Source: Chryseobacterium sp. SNU WT5
Lineage (GTDB): Bacteria; Bacteroidota; Bacteroidia; Flavobacteriales; Weeksellaceae
Direction: 5' to 3'
Length of the DNA: 64,000 nucleotides
NCBI RefSeq assembly: GCF_007362475.1
Contig: NZ_CP041687.1
Span: 1,922,001 to 1,986,000, forward strand
In this document: positions 37,091-47,100 of the stretch, one piece after another
How the letters are laid out: every line of letters begins with the position of its first letter
How positions within the stretch are numbered: position 1 is the first letter of the stretch
Made by a program: the position numbers and the translations under genes
Notes under the pieces: generated by a model
What the model was told of the DNA's origin: nothing
The model's input: only the letters and a program-made list of their open reading frames with translations
Databases searched by the model: none

Positions 37091-37270
37091 TTTTTTTTAA
37101 CTACTACCAGCAATTTAACCGGGGAGAAATTCTTTACTAATTTTGCTGAGTAAAATGCCTTTCCCAACAATAAAGCGACATCGAAAGATTCTACTTGAAA
37201 AACGTACTCTTGGCGTCGTTGTGTGAAAGATTGGATTATCAAAAACCAATTATAAATGATTTTAAAAGAA

Positions 37271-38737
37271 ATGACTTTAAAAATATACAATTCCCTGTCT
37301 GGTGAAAAAGAAATTTTCACGCCTATTCACGAAAATAACGTTGGAATGTACGTTTGTGGACCTACCGTTTACAGCAATGTACATTTAGGGAATGTGCGAA
37401 CCTTCATGTCTTTTGATTTTATCTATCGCTCATTGGTTCATTTAGGATACAAAGTTCGATATGTAAGAAATATTACTGATGCTGGACATTTGACAGACGA
37501 TGGTGATGTAAATAATGACCGTTTTGTAAAGCAATCCCGTTTGGAAAAATTGGAGCCAATGGAAATCGTGCAGAAATATACCGTTGATTTTCACAAAGTT
37601 TTAGAAGTATTTAACTTGCTTCCGCCAACTATTGAGCCTACTGCTACTGGGCATATCTTAGAGCAGATTGAACTGACTCAGAAATTAATTGATAAAGGTT
37701 TTGCTTACCAAAGTAATGGTTCGGTCTATTTTGATGTTTTGGAATACAACAAACGTGGCTTAAATTACGGTGAACTTTCCCGCAGAAATATTGAAGAACT
37801 TTTTGCCAACACCAGAGATTTAGATGGACAATCTGAGAAGAAAAATCCACAAGATTTTGCACTCTGGAAAGCAGCGTCACCTGCACATATTATGCGTTGG
37901 AATTCTCCTTGGGGTGAAGGTTTTCCAGGCTGGCATCTAGAATGTACCGCAATGTCCACAAAATATCTAGGTGAGAAATTTGATATTCACGGTGGTGGGA
38001 TGGATTTGAAATTCCCACACCACGAATGTGAAGTAGCACAAGGAAAAGCATGCAATGATGTTTCACCCGTAAATTATTGGATGCATGCAAATATGTTGAC
38101 CATGAATGGACAGCGAATGAGTAAATCCACCGGGAATTATATTTTACCGATGGAGCTTGTTTCCGGCAAAAATGATTTTTTTGAAAAACCTTTTCATCCG
38201 ACCATTGTGCGTTTTAATTTTATGCAGGCACATTACCGTAGTGTTTTAGATATTTCTAATGAAGCAATGGTTGCCAGTGAAAAAGGATTTCAGCGTTTAA
38301 TGGAAGCCATGAAAATACTTTCAAATACTAACTTTCCAACCGCTGAGGTTTCAAGTTTTGATGTAAAAGCGTGGAAAGAAAAATGCTACGCTGCTTTAAC
38401 AGACGATTTCAATTCGCCAATTTTAATTGCTCATCTTTTTGAAGCGGTAAATTTCATCTTTAAATTAAAGGATGGAAAAGAAACTATAACTGAGCTCGAT
38501 TTGCAGGAATTAAAAACATTAATGAACGATTTCGTTTTTGATGTTTTAGGATTACAAAATATTGAAGAGAACAATAACGAGAAATTAGACCAGACTTTAC
38601 AGGTTTTAATTGACTTAAGAAACCAAGCCCGTAAATCCAAAAACTTTGAACTCTCTGACCAAATTCGTGACCGTTTGCTTGCTGAAGGAATTGAGTTGAA
38701 AGATGGAAGAGAAGGGACAAGTTATTCTATTTCCTGA
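37271..38737 (+). CDS. cysS: Cysteinyl-tRNA synthetase
   Basis: Class I synthetase of 488 residues. [15 protein letters not shown] contains the zinc-binding Cys and the HIGH-like HLGN motif (about 28-42). WHLECTAMS and HHECEVAQ carry the other zinc ligands, and the KMSKS motif is RMSKST (about 272-277). The frame is open from ATG 37256, but the family begins with the [13 protein letters not shown] sequence, so ATG 37271 is chosen. A terminator is at 38773-38808. A possible 23-codon leader ORF lies at 37155-37226. Confidence 0.95.
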   Translation: MTLKIYNSLSGEKEIFTPIHENNVGMYVCGPTVYSNVHLGNVRTFMSFDFIYRSLVHLGYKVRYVRNITDAGHLTDDGDVNNDRFVKQSRLEKLEPMEIVQKYTVDFHKVLEVFNLLPPTIEPTATGHILEQIELTQKLIDKGFAYQSNGSVYFDVLEYNKRGLNYGELSRRNIEELFANTRDLDGQSEKKNPQDFALWKAASPAHIMRWNSPWGEGFPGWHLECTAMSTKYLGEKFDIHGGGMDLKFPHHECEVAQGKACNDVSPVNYWMHANMLTMNGQRMSKSTGNYILPMELVSGKNDFFEKPFHPTIVRFNFMQAHYRSVLDISNEAMVASEKGFQRLMEAMKILSNTNFPTAEVSSFDVKAWKEKCYAALTDDFNSPILIAHLFEAVNFIFKLKDGKETITELDLQELKTLMNDFVFDVLGLQNIEENNNEKLDQTLQVLIDLRNQARKSKNFELSDQIRDRLLAEGIELKDGREGTSYSIS

Positions 38738-38772
38738 ATGGAGTAGAAAGGTGACTTCTAAGTTTACATTTA

Positions 38773-38808
38773 ATATCCTCCTACAGAAATATAGGAGGAT
38801 ATTTTTTT
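38773..38808 (+). terminator. Terminator of cysS
   Basis: Arms ATATCCTCCTA (38773-38783) and TAGGAGGATAT (38792-38802), loop of eight, then T7. Confidence 0.9.
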
Positions 38809-38904
38809 GAGTTTTTCTCCTCTACTGTCTTAACTCGTTAGGATCAAGTTGCTTTTACAGTTTCCTACAAAAATTCTGTAACTTGCATTGATAAGATTTT
38901 TTTT

Positions 38905-41562
38905 ATGAAACTCTATCTCAATATTAATTACAGAACGAATTTCGGTGAGAATTTACAAGTCGTAGTTTTTGAGGAAGGAACTAATGAAAAAACATATCCT
39001 TTACGATATTGCGAGAATGGAAATTGGACTGCTGAGGTCGATTACTTTTCTAGAAATATAGTGTATAGATTCCAGGTGATCAATGATGAGGGATTTGTTT
39101 TCGATGCAGAATTTTCTTTGCACCATTTAAAATTTCCACATAATTATGAAGAATTTGTTATTTATGATTTCTGGAATTCCAAGAATTTTCCAGAGAACTA
39201 TTTAAATAATAAAATATTAAAAAACAGACTTCGTCATTTTAAAGCCGAAAAAGTTTCGGTCTTGAAAAAGCACACGCATATTTTTCGGTTAGAAGCACCA
39301 ATTGATCATCTGAATTGGAAGGTGGTGATCTTAGGTAATTGTGAAGCATTGGGAAACTGGGAATATCTGAAGACGGTACCGATGTCTCAAACAGATTTTG
39401 GGATTTGGGAAGTAGCGTTAGAACTGCCGCATAATCAAATAATCCAATACAAATATGGGTTAAAGAATCTAGACTCAGGTGAAGTTTTTGATTTGGAATA
39501 TGGCGCAAATCGATGGACTTTGCCAAATGACGAAAGGAATACGCTGTTCATCAAAGCAGATCATTATTTTCGATTTAAGCCTTATCAAATGTATCATGCA
39601 GCTGGAGTAGCCGTTCCTGTTTTTTCTTTAAGAACAAAAAATGGTTTTGGCGTAGGTGAATTTTTAGATTTAAAAAAGCTCGCTGATTGGGCCAAGAAAA
39701 CAAATCTTTCTATTTTACAGATCTTACCTGTTAATGATACTACGGCGAATTACACTTGGTCAGATTCTTACCCATACGCTGCAATTTCGGTCTATGCGCT
39801 ACATCCCCAGTATTTATCAATTGAGAATCTGGAGCATCAAATGACCGAAGAATTAATGTCAGAATTTGTAGCAGAGAGAAAAAATTTAAATTCTCTACAT
39901 CATGTCGATTATGAACGAGTGGTTTCCGGCAAATGGTATTATGTCAGATCCATTTTTAAAATAAAGAAAGACGTTATTTTAAAAGACCGGCATTTTAAAC
40001 AATTCATAAAACAAAATGAAGATTGGTTGATTCCTTACGCGGCTTTTTGTGTTTTACGGGACCAATACAAAACCCCTAATTTTAACGAATGGAAAACGCA
40101 TAAGAAATATATCAGTGGAAAAATAAACTCTTTTTTTGATCCACAACATAAATATTTTGATATCGTCATGCTGCATTGTTGGGTGCAGTATCAATTACAC
40201 GTACAGTTAAAAGAAGCAATTAATTATACGCATAGTCTAGGAATTTCTGTAAAAGGAGACTTGCCGATAGGAATTTTTAGATATTCGGTAGAAGCGTGGA
40301 CCGCGCCAGAGCTTTTTGAGATGGATTTTCAAGCTGGAGCACCTCCAGATCAGTTTAGTGATTTGGGACAGAACTGGGAATTTCCCACTTATAATTGGGA
40401 GGCTATGAAAAAAGATGGTTACAGTTGGTGGAAGAATCGTTTCAAAGCTTTAGAGCAATACTTCGATGCAATGCGGATTGATCATATATTGGGGTTTTTT
40501 CGGATCTGGAGAATGCCTATGAGTGCAACACAAGGAATTTTAGGCTATTTCTATCCAGCGATTCCCGTAACAATGGATGAATTCTTTGCGAGAGATATTC
40601 CCTTTAATTATGAAAGATATTGTAAACCTTTCATCAATGATCAAATTCTTGCTATCTATTTCGGAGAACAAAAGGATAGAATCATCGACCATTTCCTGAA
40701 TGCACATACGGACGGTTCTTATTCTTTTAGGCAACTATTTGATTCTCAGCGAAAACTTACCGATTATTTTAAAACCAATGCTTTTGGAGAAGCTGAAGGT
40801 CAGTTGGTTTCTTTAGCTGCAAATGTGCTTTTCTTAGAGGAACATTTAAAAAATAATGAGACTGTTTATCATCCAAGGTTTAATATTGAAAAAACTGCTT
40901 CTTACCAATATTTGAGCGATGACGAGAAAGGAAAACTGTCAGAATTATATGTCGATTATTTCTTTAAGAGACAAGATGGGTTGTGGTATCAGAAAGGCAT
41001 GGAAAAACTCCCGGTGATCTTGAATGCTACTGATATGTTAATTTGTGGTGAAGATCTAGGACTGGTGCCCGAATGCGTTCCAAAAGTAATGAATCGATTA
41101 GGAATTACAGGTTTGAAAGTACAGAGGATGCCTGCAGGTAATATACCATGGTACAATCCCAAAAAAGTAGGATATATGAATGTAATCACGGCTAGCTCTC
41201 ACGACAGTTCTACGTTGAGGCAATGGTGGCATGAAAATCGGGTTTTCACTCAGCAGTACTTTCACCAGCAATTAGGTCAATATGGTACTGCTCCATGGGA
41301 TTTAGAACCAGAAATAGCAGAAATGATCATGAAGCAACATCTTTATAATGATGCAATGCTGGCGATTTTCCCTATTCAGGAATTTTTTGCCACGGACAAA
41401 GATCTTGTAAATCCAGATACGAATGAAGAAAGGATCAATGATCCCTCCAGTTTTCCGCATCATTGGCGATATCGAATGCATCTTAATTTAGAACACTTAA
41501 TTAATCAAGAAGAATTTAACCAAAAGATAGCATCGTGGATTTCTGATTCCAATAGAAATTAA
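38905..41562 (+). CDS. malQ: 4-alpha-glucanotransferase (GH77) with two CBM20-like domains
   Basis: 885-residue amylomaltase. Residues 1 to about 110 and about 125-225 are two starch-binding CBM20-type domains (the second with WKVVILGNCEALGNWEYLKTV). The GH77 barrel runs from about 240 to the end. Catalytic residues are visible: nucleophile Asp in MRIDHILGFFRIW (about 522), acid/base Glu in CGEDLGLVPECVP (about 714), and the third Asp in SSHDSSTLRQWW (about 766). It rearranges alpha-1,4-glucans from starch or glycogen. The CBM20-CBM20-GH77 layout resembles plant DPE2-type enzymes and is common in Bacteroidota. No signal peptide, so cytoplasmic. Confidence 0.94.
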   Translation: MKLYLNINYRTNFGENLQVVVFEEGTNEKTYPLRYCENGNWTAEVDYFSRNIVYRFQVINDEGFVFDAEFSLHHLKFPHNYEEFVIYDFWNSKNFPENYLNNKILKNRLRHFKAEKVSVLKKHTHIFRLEAPIDHLNWKVVILGNCEALGNWEYLKTVPMSQTDFGIWEVALELPHNQIIQYKYGLKNLDSGEVFDLEYGANRWTLPNDERNTLFIKADHYFRFKPYQMYHAAGVAVPVFSLRTKNGFGVGEFLDLKKLADWAKKTNLSILQILPVNDTTANYTWSDSYPYAAISVYALHPQYLSIENLEHQMTEELMSEFVAERKNLNSLHHVDYERVVSGKWYYVRSIFKIKKDVILKDRHFKQFIKQNEDWLIPYAAFCVLRDQYKTPNFNEWKTHKKYISGKINSFFDPQHKYFDIVMLHCWVQYQLHVQLKEAINYTHSLGISVKGDLPIGIFRYSVEAWTAPELFEMDFQAGAPPDQFSDLGQNWEFPTYNWEAMKKDGYSWWKNRFKALEQYFDAMRIDHILGFFRIWRMPMSATQGILGYFYPAIPVTMDEFFARDIPFNYERYCKPFINDQILAIYFGEQKDRIIDHFLNAHTDGSYSFRQLFDSQRKLTDYFKTNAFGEAEGQLVSLAANVLFLEEHLKNNETVYHPRFNIEKTASYQYLSDDEKGKLSELYVDYFFKRQDGLWYQKGMEKLPVILNATDMLICGEDLGLVPECVPKVMNRLGITGLKVQRMPAGNIPWYNPKKVGYMNVITASSHDSSTLRQWWHENRVFTQQYFHQQLGQYGTAPWDLEPEIAEMIMKQHLYNDAMLAIFPIQEFFATDKDLVNPDTNEERINDPSSFPHHWRYRMHLNLEHLINQEEFNQKIASWISDSNRN

Positions 41563-41745
41563 ATTTAATTTTTATTAAATCAAAAGTTGTTTATCAAAGG
41601 ATTTACAATTTAATCAATTGTTAATCATTGTTTTAAAAATAAGTTAGTGCCTAGGTTTTAACTTTTTTTTCATTTTGATATCAAAACATTAGCAGTGCTA
41701 TGGAATTTACAATTTATTATACCTAATAAAAAGATACAGTTAAAA

Positions 41746-41770
41746 TTTTGGCACGTTATTTTATTAATAG
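41746..41770 (+). promoter_or_regulatory. TTGGCACG element upstream of the GFR-repeat gene
   Basis: TTTTGGCACG followed by TTATTTTATTAATA, 51 bases before the ATG at 41801. The TGGCACG half resembles a sigma-54 -24 element but no GC is found at the -12 place. Similar to 18026-18056. Confidence 0.3.
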
Positions 41771-41800
41771 TTAAATAATTAACCAAAACAGCAATTTGAA

Positions 41801-42745
41801 ATGAAAAAAATACTACTTGGTTTATCGGTGTTTTTAATGACATTGGTTTCCGCCCAAAATTACCCTGATTATTATCCGAATAGCAGTTATGGAAGCGATC
41901 AGAATTATAGTGATTATGATGACGAGTTTTATTTCCCAGATGATTACTATTATGAATATCCTTCTGATTATTATAGCAGTGATTTATACAGGAGTTATTA
42001 TAATGATTACCGCAAAAGTATTTATAATGTAAATTGGAATCGATTTTTTGCGACCTACAGACTTTCACCTTGGCAAGTGCAGGAAATCATGATGCTGAAT
42101 GAAAGCTTCCCATCTTACTCGGCTTGGAATTCTTATTATAGATATAATCCGGACAGATGGTACTATGATAGATTTTATGCATTACAAAGAATATTAGGAC
42201 CAAATGTCTTTGTGGTTTTCCAGAATAATTATTACCGCGGTTATAACCCGATTGTTTATTATCAAAATTACAATCGCAGACATTACGCAAGAAATATTTA
42301 TGTAGTTCCGAGATACCGGAACATTAATGTCAATGTTTATAGAGTGAATAGAAATGAGTATCACCAAAGTAATCCAAGAGTAAACATAGGGTTTACAAAA
42401 GATCAGAGGTCAAGAGCCACTCAAAGTAATAATAATATTGGATTTAGAAGTGAAGGAGTAGTCGCTGGAAGTAGTACTGGAAATAATGGATTCAGAAAAG
42501 ATTCTTCGACTCCTACCAGAACCGAGGTGACTACGAGAGATAATAGAACGAGAAGTGAAGTTCAAATTCCTAGCAGCAATAGTGGATTTAGAACGGGCAG
42601 CAGCAGGTCAGAGCCAATGAAACCAAATAACTCGCCGGTTAGAAAAGTAGAAACTAATTCAGGATTTCGTAATGGTGGTAATTCTGGGACTTCACCACAG
42701 ACAACTAACGCAGGAAAATCGGGATTTAGACTTACCGCCCGATAG
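41801..42745 (+). CDS. Secreted Tyr/Asn-rich protein with GFR repeats, unknown function
   Basis: 314 residues, not recognised. A signal peptide (1-19, ending LVSAQ) is followed by a low-complexity Tyr/Asp/Ser segment (about 20-70, many YY and SDYY pairs), then an Arg/Tyr/Trp-rich region with WNRFFATYRLSPWQVQEI (about 83-100) and PDRWYYDRFYALQRI. The C-terminal 120 residues are polar and contain the motif GFR or GFT preceded by I, N or S six times: NIGFTKD, NIGFRSE, NNGFRKD, NSGFRTG, NSGFRNG and KSGFRLTAR at the C-terminus. It is probably on the cell surface or in the periplasm. It carries no recognisable T9SS C-terminal domain. Confidence 0.75.
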   Translation: MKKILLGLSVFLMTLVSAQNYPDYYPNSSYGSDQNYSDYDDEFYFPDDYYYEYPSDYYSSDLYRSYYNDYRKSIYNVNWNRFFATYRLSPWQVQEIMMLNESFPSYSAWNSYYRYNPDRWYYDRFYALQRILGPNVFVVFQNNYYRGYNPIVYYQNYNRRHYARNIYVVPRYRNINVNVYRVNRNEYHQSNPRVNIGFTKDQRSRATQSNNNIGFRSEGVVAGSSTGNNGFRKDSSTPTRTEVTTRDNRTRSEVQIPSSNSGFRTGSSRSEPMKPNNSPVRKVETNSGFRNGGNSGTSPQTTNAGKSGFRLTAR

Positions 42746-42773
42746 TTTTAGATTTTAATGTTAATAATGATGG

Positions 42774-42803
42774 AGAGCAGTTTGAAAAAAGCTGCTCTTT
42801 TTT
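42774..42803 (+). terminator. Terminator of the GFR-repeat gene
   Basis: Arms AGAGCAG (42774-42780) and CTGCTCT (42792-42798), A/T pairs extending into the loop, then T6. Confidence 0.85.
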
Positions 42804-43055
42804 AGTATTCATTTCTAATAAATTCAGCAGTGTATTAAGAAATCATTTTTCAACGCTGTCCTGTAAAAATTAATTGGTCGTTATCCTCTTTTAACTATCT
42901 GAAAATTTACTTATCCAACATAAAATAGAAGCAGTTGAATGCAACTTTTTGTAAGTTTTTTGTTTTAACAAAAGTTTATGATTCAATGGTTTAACTATCC
43001 ATAATTATCTTTATCAAACAAACAGAAAACAAGAAATACTATAATAATTTATACA
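42804..43055. other. Intergenic region before the CpxP/Spy-like gene
   Basis: About 250 AT-rich bases. The only structure I see is a short palindrome TTTTGTT-TT-AACAAAA (42958-42973). No consensus promoter box and no ORF. Confidence 0.5.
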
Positions 43056-43469
43056 ATGAAAAAATTAATTTTTAGTGCAGCTTTCGTTACGATCGGGACT
43101 TTTGTAATGGCACAACAAGCGACAAAAATGCATAAAATGGATCCAGCACAAATGGAGCAGAAAAGAGGCGAGCACATGTTGAAAATGAAAACAGACTTGA
43201 ACCTTTCTGATGCCCAGGTTGCAAAAATAAAAGCTTTACAAGATCAAAGAATAGCAGAGAGAAAACAGATTGCTCCACAGAAACAAGCTGAAAGGAAAGC
43301 CAAAATGGAGCAGATGAAGGCCAAGAGAATGCAGCATCAGGCCGAAATGAAGCAAATTCTAACGCCTGAGCAATACCAGAAATGGCATGCAAATAACAAG
43401 GGTAGGATGCATAAGAATGGCAAAATGATGAAAGGAAAAAAAATGATGATGATTCAAAAAGCGAAATAA
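43056..43469 (+). CDS. Small periplasmic CpxP/Spy-like protein (Met/Lys/His/Gln-rich)
   Basis: 137 residues with a signal peptide (1-19, FVMAQ). The mature part is almost entirely helical and charged. LNLSDAQVAKIKALQDQRIAE and the motif LTPEQYQKWH (about 107-116, LTxxQ) are as in CpxP/Spy and the Bacteroidota DUF4890 proteins, which act as periplasmic chaperones or metal-stress proteins. It is very rich in Met, Lys, His and Gln, ending in KKMMMIQKAK, which could bind metals. Upstream sequence lacks a consensus TAnnTTTG box. Confidence 0.75.
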   Translation: MKKLIFSAAFVTIGTFVMAQQATKMHKMDPAQMEQKRGEHMLKMKTDLNLSDAQVAKIKALQDQRIAERKQIAPQKQAERKAKMEQMKAKRMQHQAEMKQILTPEQYQKWHANNKGRMHKNGKMMKGKKMMMIQKAK

Positions 43470-43499
43470 TCAGTTCATAGTTTTATTTTTTAATGTTAG

Positions 43500-43526
43500 G
43501 CGGAGCAAATGTTCCGCTTTTTTTTT
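43500..43526 (+). terminator. Terminator of the CpxP/Spy-like gene
   Basis: Arms GCGGAGC (43500-43506) and GTTCCGC (43511-43517, one G-T pair), loop of four, T9. Confidence 0.9.
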
Positions 43527-43540
43527 GCTCCTATTTTTAA

Positions 43541-43548
43541 TATCTTTG
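43541..43548 (+). promoter_or_regulatory. -7 promoter box of the ferritin gene
   Basis: TATCTTTG, 18 bases before the ATG at 43567. Confidence 0.55.
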
Positions 43549-43566
43549 TTTTAAATAGAATTTACA

Positions 43567-44067
43567 ATGATCAGTACAAAAATAGCAAGTTTGGTTAACG
43601 ACCAAATTACGAATGAGCAGTACGCTGCGCAATATTATTTATCAATGTCTGCTTGGTTTTCTGCCCGCGATTTAGATGGAATTGCTAATTATTTCCGCAT
43701 TCAAAGCAAAGAAGAATTGATGCATGCTGATAAGATGTTCGATTATCTAAATGATGTTGGAGCAGAAATTAAAATTGGGGCAATCGAGCAGCCTCCTCAT
43801 CAATTTGAAGATGCTACGGATATCTTTGTAAAAGCTTTAGAACACGAAAAAATTGTTACTAGAAGTATTTTTAATATACTTAAAAACGCCAATGATGAAG
43901 GTGATTTTGCAACCGTATCTTTTCTGCAGTGGTTTGTAACCGAGCAGGTTGAAGAAGAGGCAAACGCTTCGCAATTGGTGACTAAAATAAAAATGGTGTC
44001 CGAAAATCCTTCTGCGCTTTATCTGTTCGACCAGGAATTGGCGCAAAGGGTATTGTTAGCACCTTAA
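43567..44067 (+). CDS. ftnA: Ferritin (FtnA type)
   Basis: 166-residue cytoplasmic iron-storage ferritin that forms 24-mers. Ferroxidase residues are visible in NEQYAAQYYLSMSAWF (Glu/Tyr), QSKEELMHADKMFDYL (ExxH, about 47-54), FVKALEHEKIV and FLQWFVTEQVEEEANA (about 120-135). No haem Met site can be assigned. Single gene with promoter box and terminator. Confidence 0.95.
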   Translation: MISTKIASLVNDQITNEQYAAQYYLSMSAWFSARDLDGIANYFRIQSKEELMHADKMFDYLNDVGAEIKIGAIEQPPHQFEDATDIFVKALEHEKIVTRSIFNILKNANDEGDFATVSFLQWFVTEQVEEEANASQLVTKIKMVSENPSALYLFDQELAQRVLLAP

Positions 44068-44097
44068 ATTAAAAAGAGCTTTTGCCTTTTAAAAAAT

Positions 44098-44123
44098 AAA
44101 CCTGCCTCGGAAGAGGCAGGTTT
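44098..44123. terminator. Bidirectional terminator, ferritin / AddA-like gene
   Basis: Perfect arms AAACCTGCCTC (44098-44108) and GAGGCAGGTTT (44113-44123), loop GGAA, between convergent genes. Confidence 0.9.
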
Positions 44124-44126
44124 TCT

Positions 44127-47100
44127 TTACACGTAAATCAATTCGCTCTTCATTACTTTTTTACCCAGTTTTTCCAGTACAGATTGGTATTGATCCACTT
44201 GCAGCTGATGTTTTTCCTGTGGATCTCCAGTTTTAAAGTCGATGATGATGATTCCGTTTTCTGTCTCAATTAAACGATCTGGTCGGTATAATTTAGACAC
44301 TCCATTTTCAGAGATCATGATATCTTTTTCGTTAATGATTGTACGGTTTTCTAGGAAGTAATCCTTATACCGCTCATCCTCAATAATATGCTGAATTCGC
44401 TCAGTGATTCCAGTTTTCTCTTCATTTGTAATAATCCCATCCAAAAGGTATTTCTCCAAAACCTTCGCAACATCTTTAGTAGTATTTATTTCTGCTAAAA
44501 TCTCATGAGTAAAAATTCCCATTCTCACTTTTTCTACGCGATTTTGATAGCTTTTTGAAGGAGTTGCGATTTTCACGGCATCCGGATATTTGTGTTTATC
44601 GTTATGAAACTGGATCGGTTTAGTGATGAATTCTGTCTTTTTTGTCTTTTTTATTTTTATCAATTGCTCCGTAGGCGTTTCGTATAAATCGAAGGAATTG
44701 ATCATTTCGCCACTTCCATTAAGTGGAATTTTAGTTTCTAAAAATCCATAAATATCAAGATGGTTGCTGGTCTGATTCGGTTTTTCAATGTAAAGGAAAA
44801 GTTGTTCTGCGGCTCTGGTAGTTGCCACATATTGTACACAGAACAGATCGATCTTTTCCTGATAAGAATTTCCCTGATTAAATTTTTGTATTTCATCATC
44901 GTAAATTTCCAGATTATTTTTGAACAATTCTACATTCACAGAATTCAACTTTTCCTGAGAATGCGTATCAAACCAGTAACTTCCAGATTTTTTTGGCGCA
45001 GAATTTTTTAGGGGTATTAAAACCACTGGAAATTCTAACCCTTTGGATTTGTGAATTGTCATAATCTGTACTGCATCTACATTCTCTGAGGCTTGTATGG
45101 TCTTGGTCTGAGCTTCTTCTTCCCAGAATTTTAAAAACTCTTTCAAAGTAGAACCTGCGTTTTGCGAATAGGCGTAAACCATCTCCAGATAATTAAATAG
45201 AAAATCGGTTTCCTTTCCTTTAACTGAGAATTGCTGCAGATGATGTTCGATAAAATTGTAAAGATTCAGCTGTAATAAGTTTTCGGAACTTAGTTGAAGT
45301 TTATATTTCTCTGAAATGAATTCCTGCATTTTTGTTTTCTCGTTCAGCAGTAGTAACTCCATAATTTCACTGCTAAAATCTTTTACTTCTATGCGCCCCA
45401 AGACTTTTAAGTAATACAGCATCTTCACCGGAAATTGGAAATTCTTTGGATTCTCTTCCCATTTCAGGAACTCATTTAAAGCTAATAAGGTAATTGACAG
45501 ATTGAGTGTTAATCCCGATTCGGAGATGGTTTTGATGAAGACCTCGTCGCCCTTATAATTGACTTTCAAATTGCCAAGTAATTGGGAATAATTTAAAATA
45601 TCAAAATTGCCACGACAAAGAATTGTGATATCTGAAAAACTAAAACCTAGATCAAGAGTCGTTTGGATATCGTCCCGCATCTTTTCGGCTACACTTTCAT
45701 AGTATAGTGTTTTTTTGCCGGTGTTTTCGATCAGGTTAATTCTCACGCGACCATCCGATCCTGATCTCGCAATTTGCTGAGAACCTTCACCAAAAATTTT
45801 TTGATGTTCCAGTTCTGTGAATTGTGACATATACTGGTAGAGTTGGTTGTTAAAATCAACAATATTTCTTGCACTTCTGTAATTAAACTCCAAATTTTCT
45901 ACATCTGCAAAAACAAGTGGTTTTGGTTCTTCCTTCTTATTAATGATGTCTAGCATCAATTGTGCATCGCCGCCACGAAAGCGGTAGATACTTTGTTTAG
46001 GGTCGCCCACAAGCGTAAAGCTCATATTTTCCTGGGAAACAGCATGATTTCGGAGTGGTAAGAAATTCTGCCACTGGAGTGATGAGGTGTCTTGAAATTC
46101 ATCAAAGAAGTAATGCGAAAATTTTGTTCCTATTTTTTCATAAATAAATGCTGTAGGCTCTTCGCTCAGGTTTTCATGAATCATGATATTGAACTTTGAT
46201 AAAAGAACCAAGTCATTTTCTAACTCAATTTCTGCAAGTTTATCCTGAATTTCCTTATTAACCTTTAATGGAAGAAGCGCATTGAGAATCTGCTGCTTTT
46301 TCTCGGCCTCTACATGATTGGTGATGATCTTTTTTCGTTGTGAAATTAAAAAATCGATGATTTCTAGAATTTCACCTTGCCGATGTTTGCTTTTCGTGGA
46401 GCATCCTTTTAGAATCGAAGCAATTCTTTTTTCTTCTGCTTCCATATTACTGTAGAGTAAAGGTGTTTTATTTAGTAGAAATTTTTCAAAAAAACCACCT
46501 ATTCCGTTCTTTCCATCTGCAAAATCACCTGTTTCAAGGTTTTTTTCTAAAAGTAAGTTCAAAACTTCTTCCGCACTTTTTATAGAGTCTTCCCGCAAGT
46601 CTTTAATTTGTTCGCGAAGATTTCTTTTAGATTTTTCATAAACTTCCCAGTCGAAATCCTTGTTTTCATTAAGTCTGAAATAGTGTTTGTCTTGAACATA
46701 TTCTTTAGCAGAATTGTAAAGGGTCTTATTGAGGTCAATACGGTCGTTATTATCTAAAGTGTAATTGACGAAATCCATGAACGCATCTGAGATTTCATTT
46801 TCTGCACCAATGTCCTCCAGCATTTTATCAACTGCTTCAATAAGGAAAGGTTCTGCATTAATTTCTAAATTAAAATTTTGAGCCAATCCTAATTCCTGAG
46901 AAAAGCTTCGTACCAACTTTGAATTAAATTTATCAATGGTGCCAATATTTAAAGTAGAGTAGTGGTGCAGAACATAGTCCAGCATTTTTTTTGAACGTGC
47001 ATGTAAATCCGTAAGAGACACATGAGTACCTCCATTTTTAAGTTTTTGCTGAATATTGATTAAATCCTGATCGTTGACGTAAGATGGCAGAGAAAACTTT

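Noticed and set aside
37087..37320. 77-codon minus-strand ORF over the folE-cysS gap
   Set aside because: It overlaps the cysS start on the other strand and has no family pattern; probably a chance frame.
41563..41582. ATTTAAT-ATTAAAT hairpin after malQ as terminator
   Set aside because: Only A-T pairs and no T-run in the right place; not convincing as a terminator.
42958..42973. Palindrome TTTTGTT-TT-AACAAAA before the CpxP/Spy-like gene
   Set aside because: Made almost only of A and T in a T-rich stretch; expected by chance in such DNA, and no promoter box lies nearby to give it a position.
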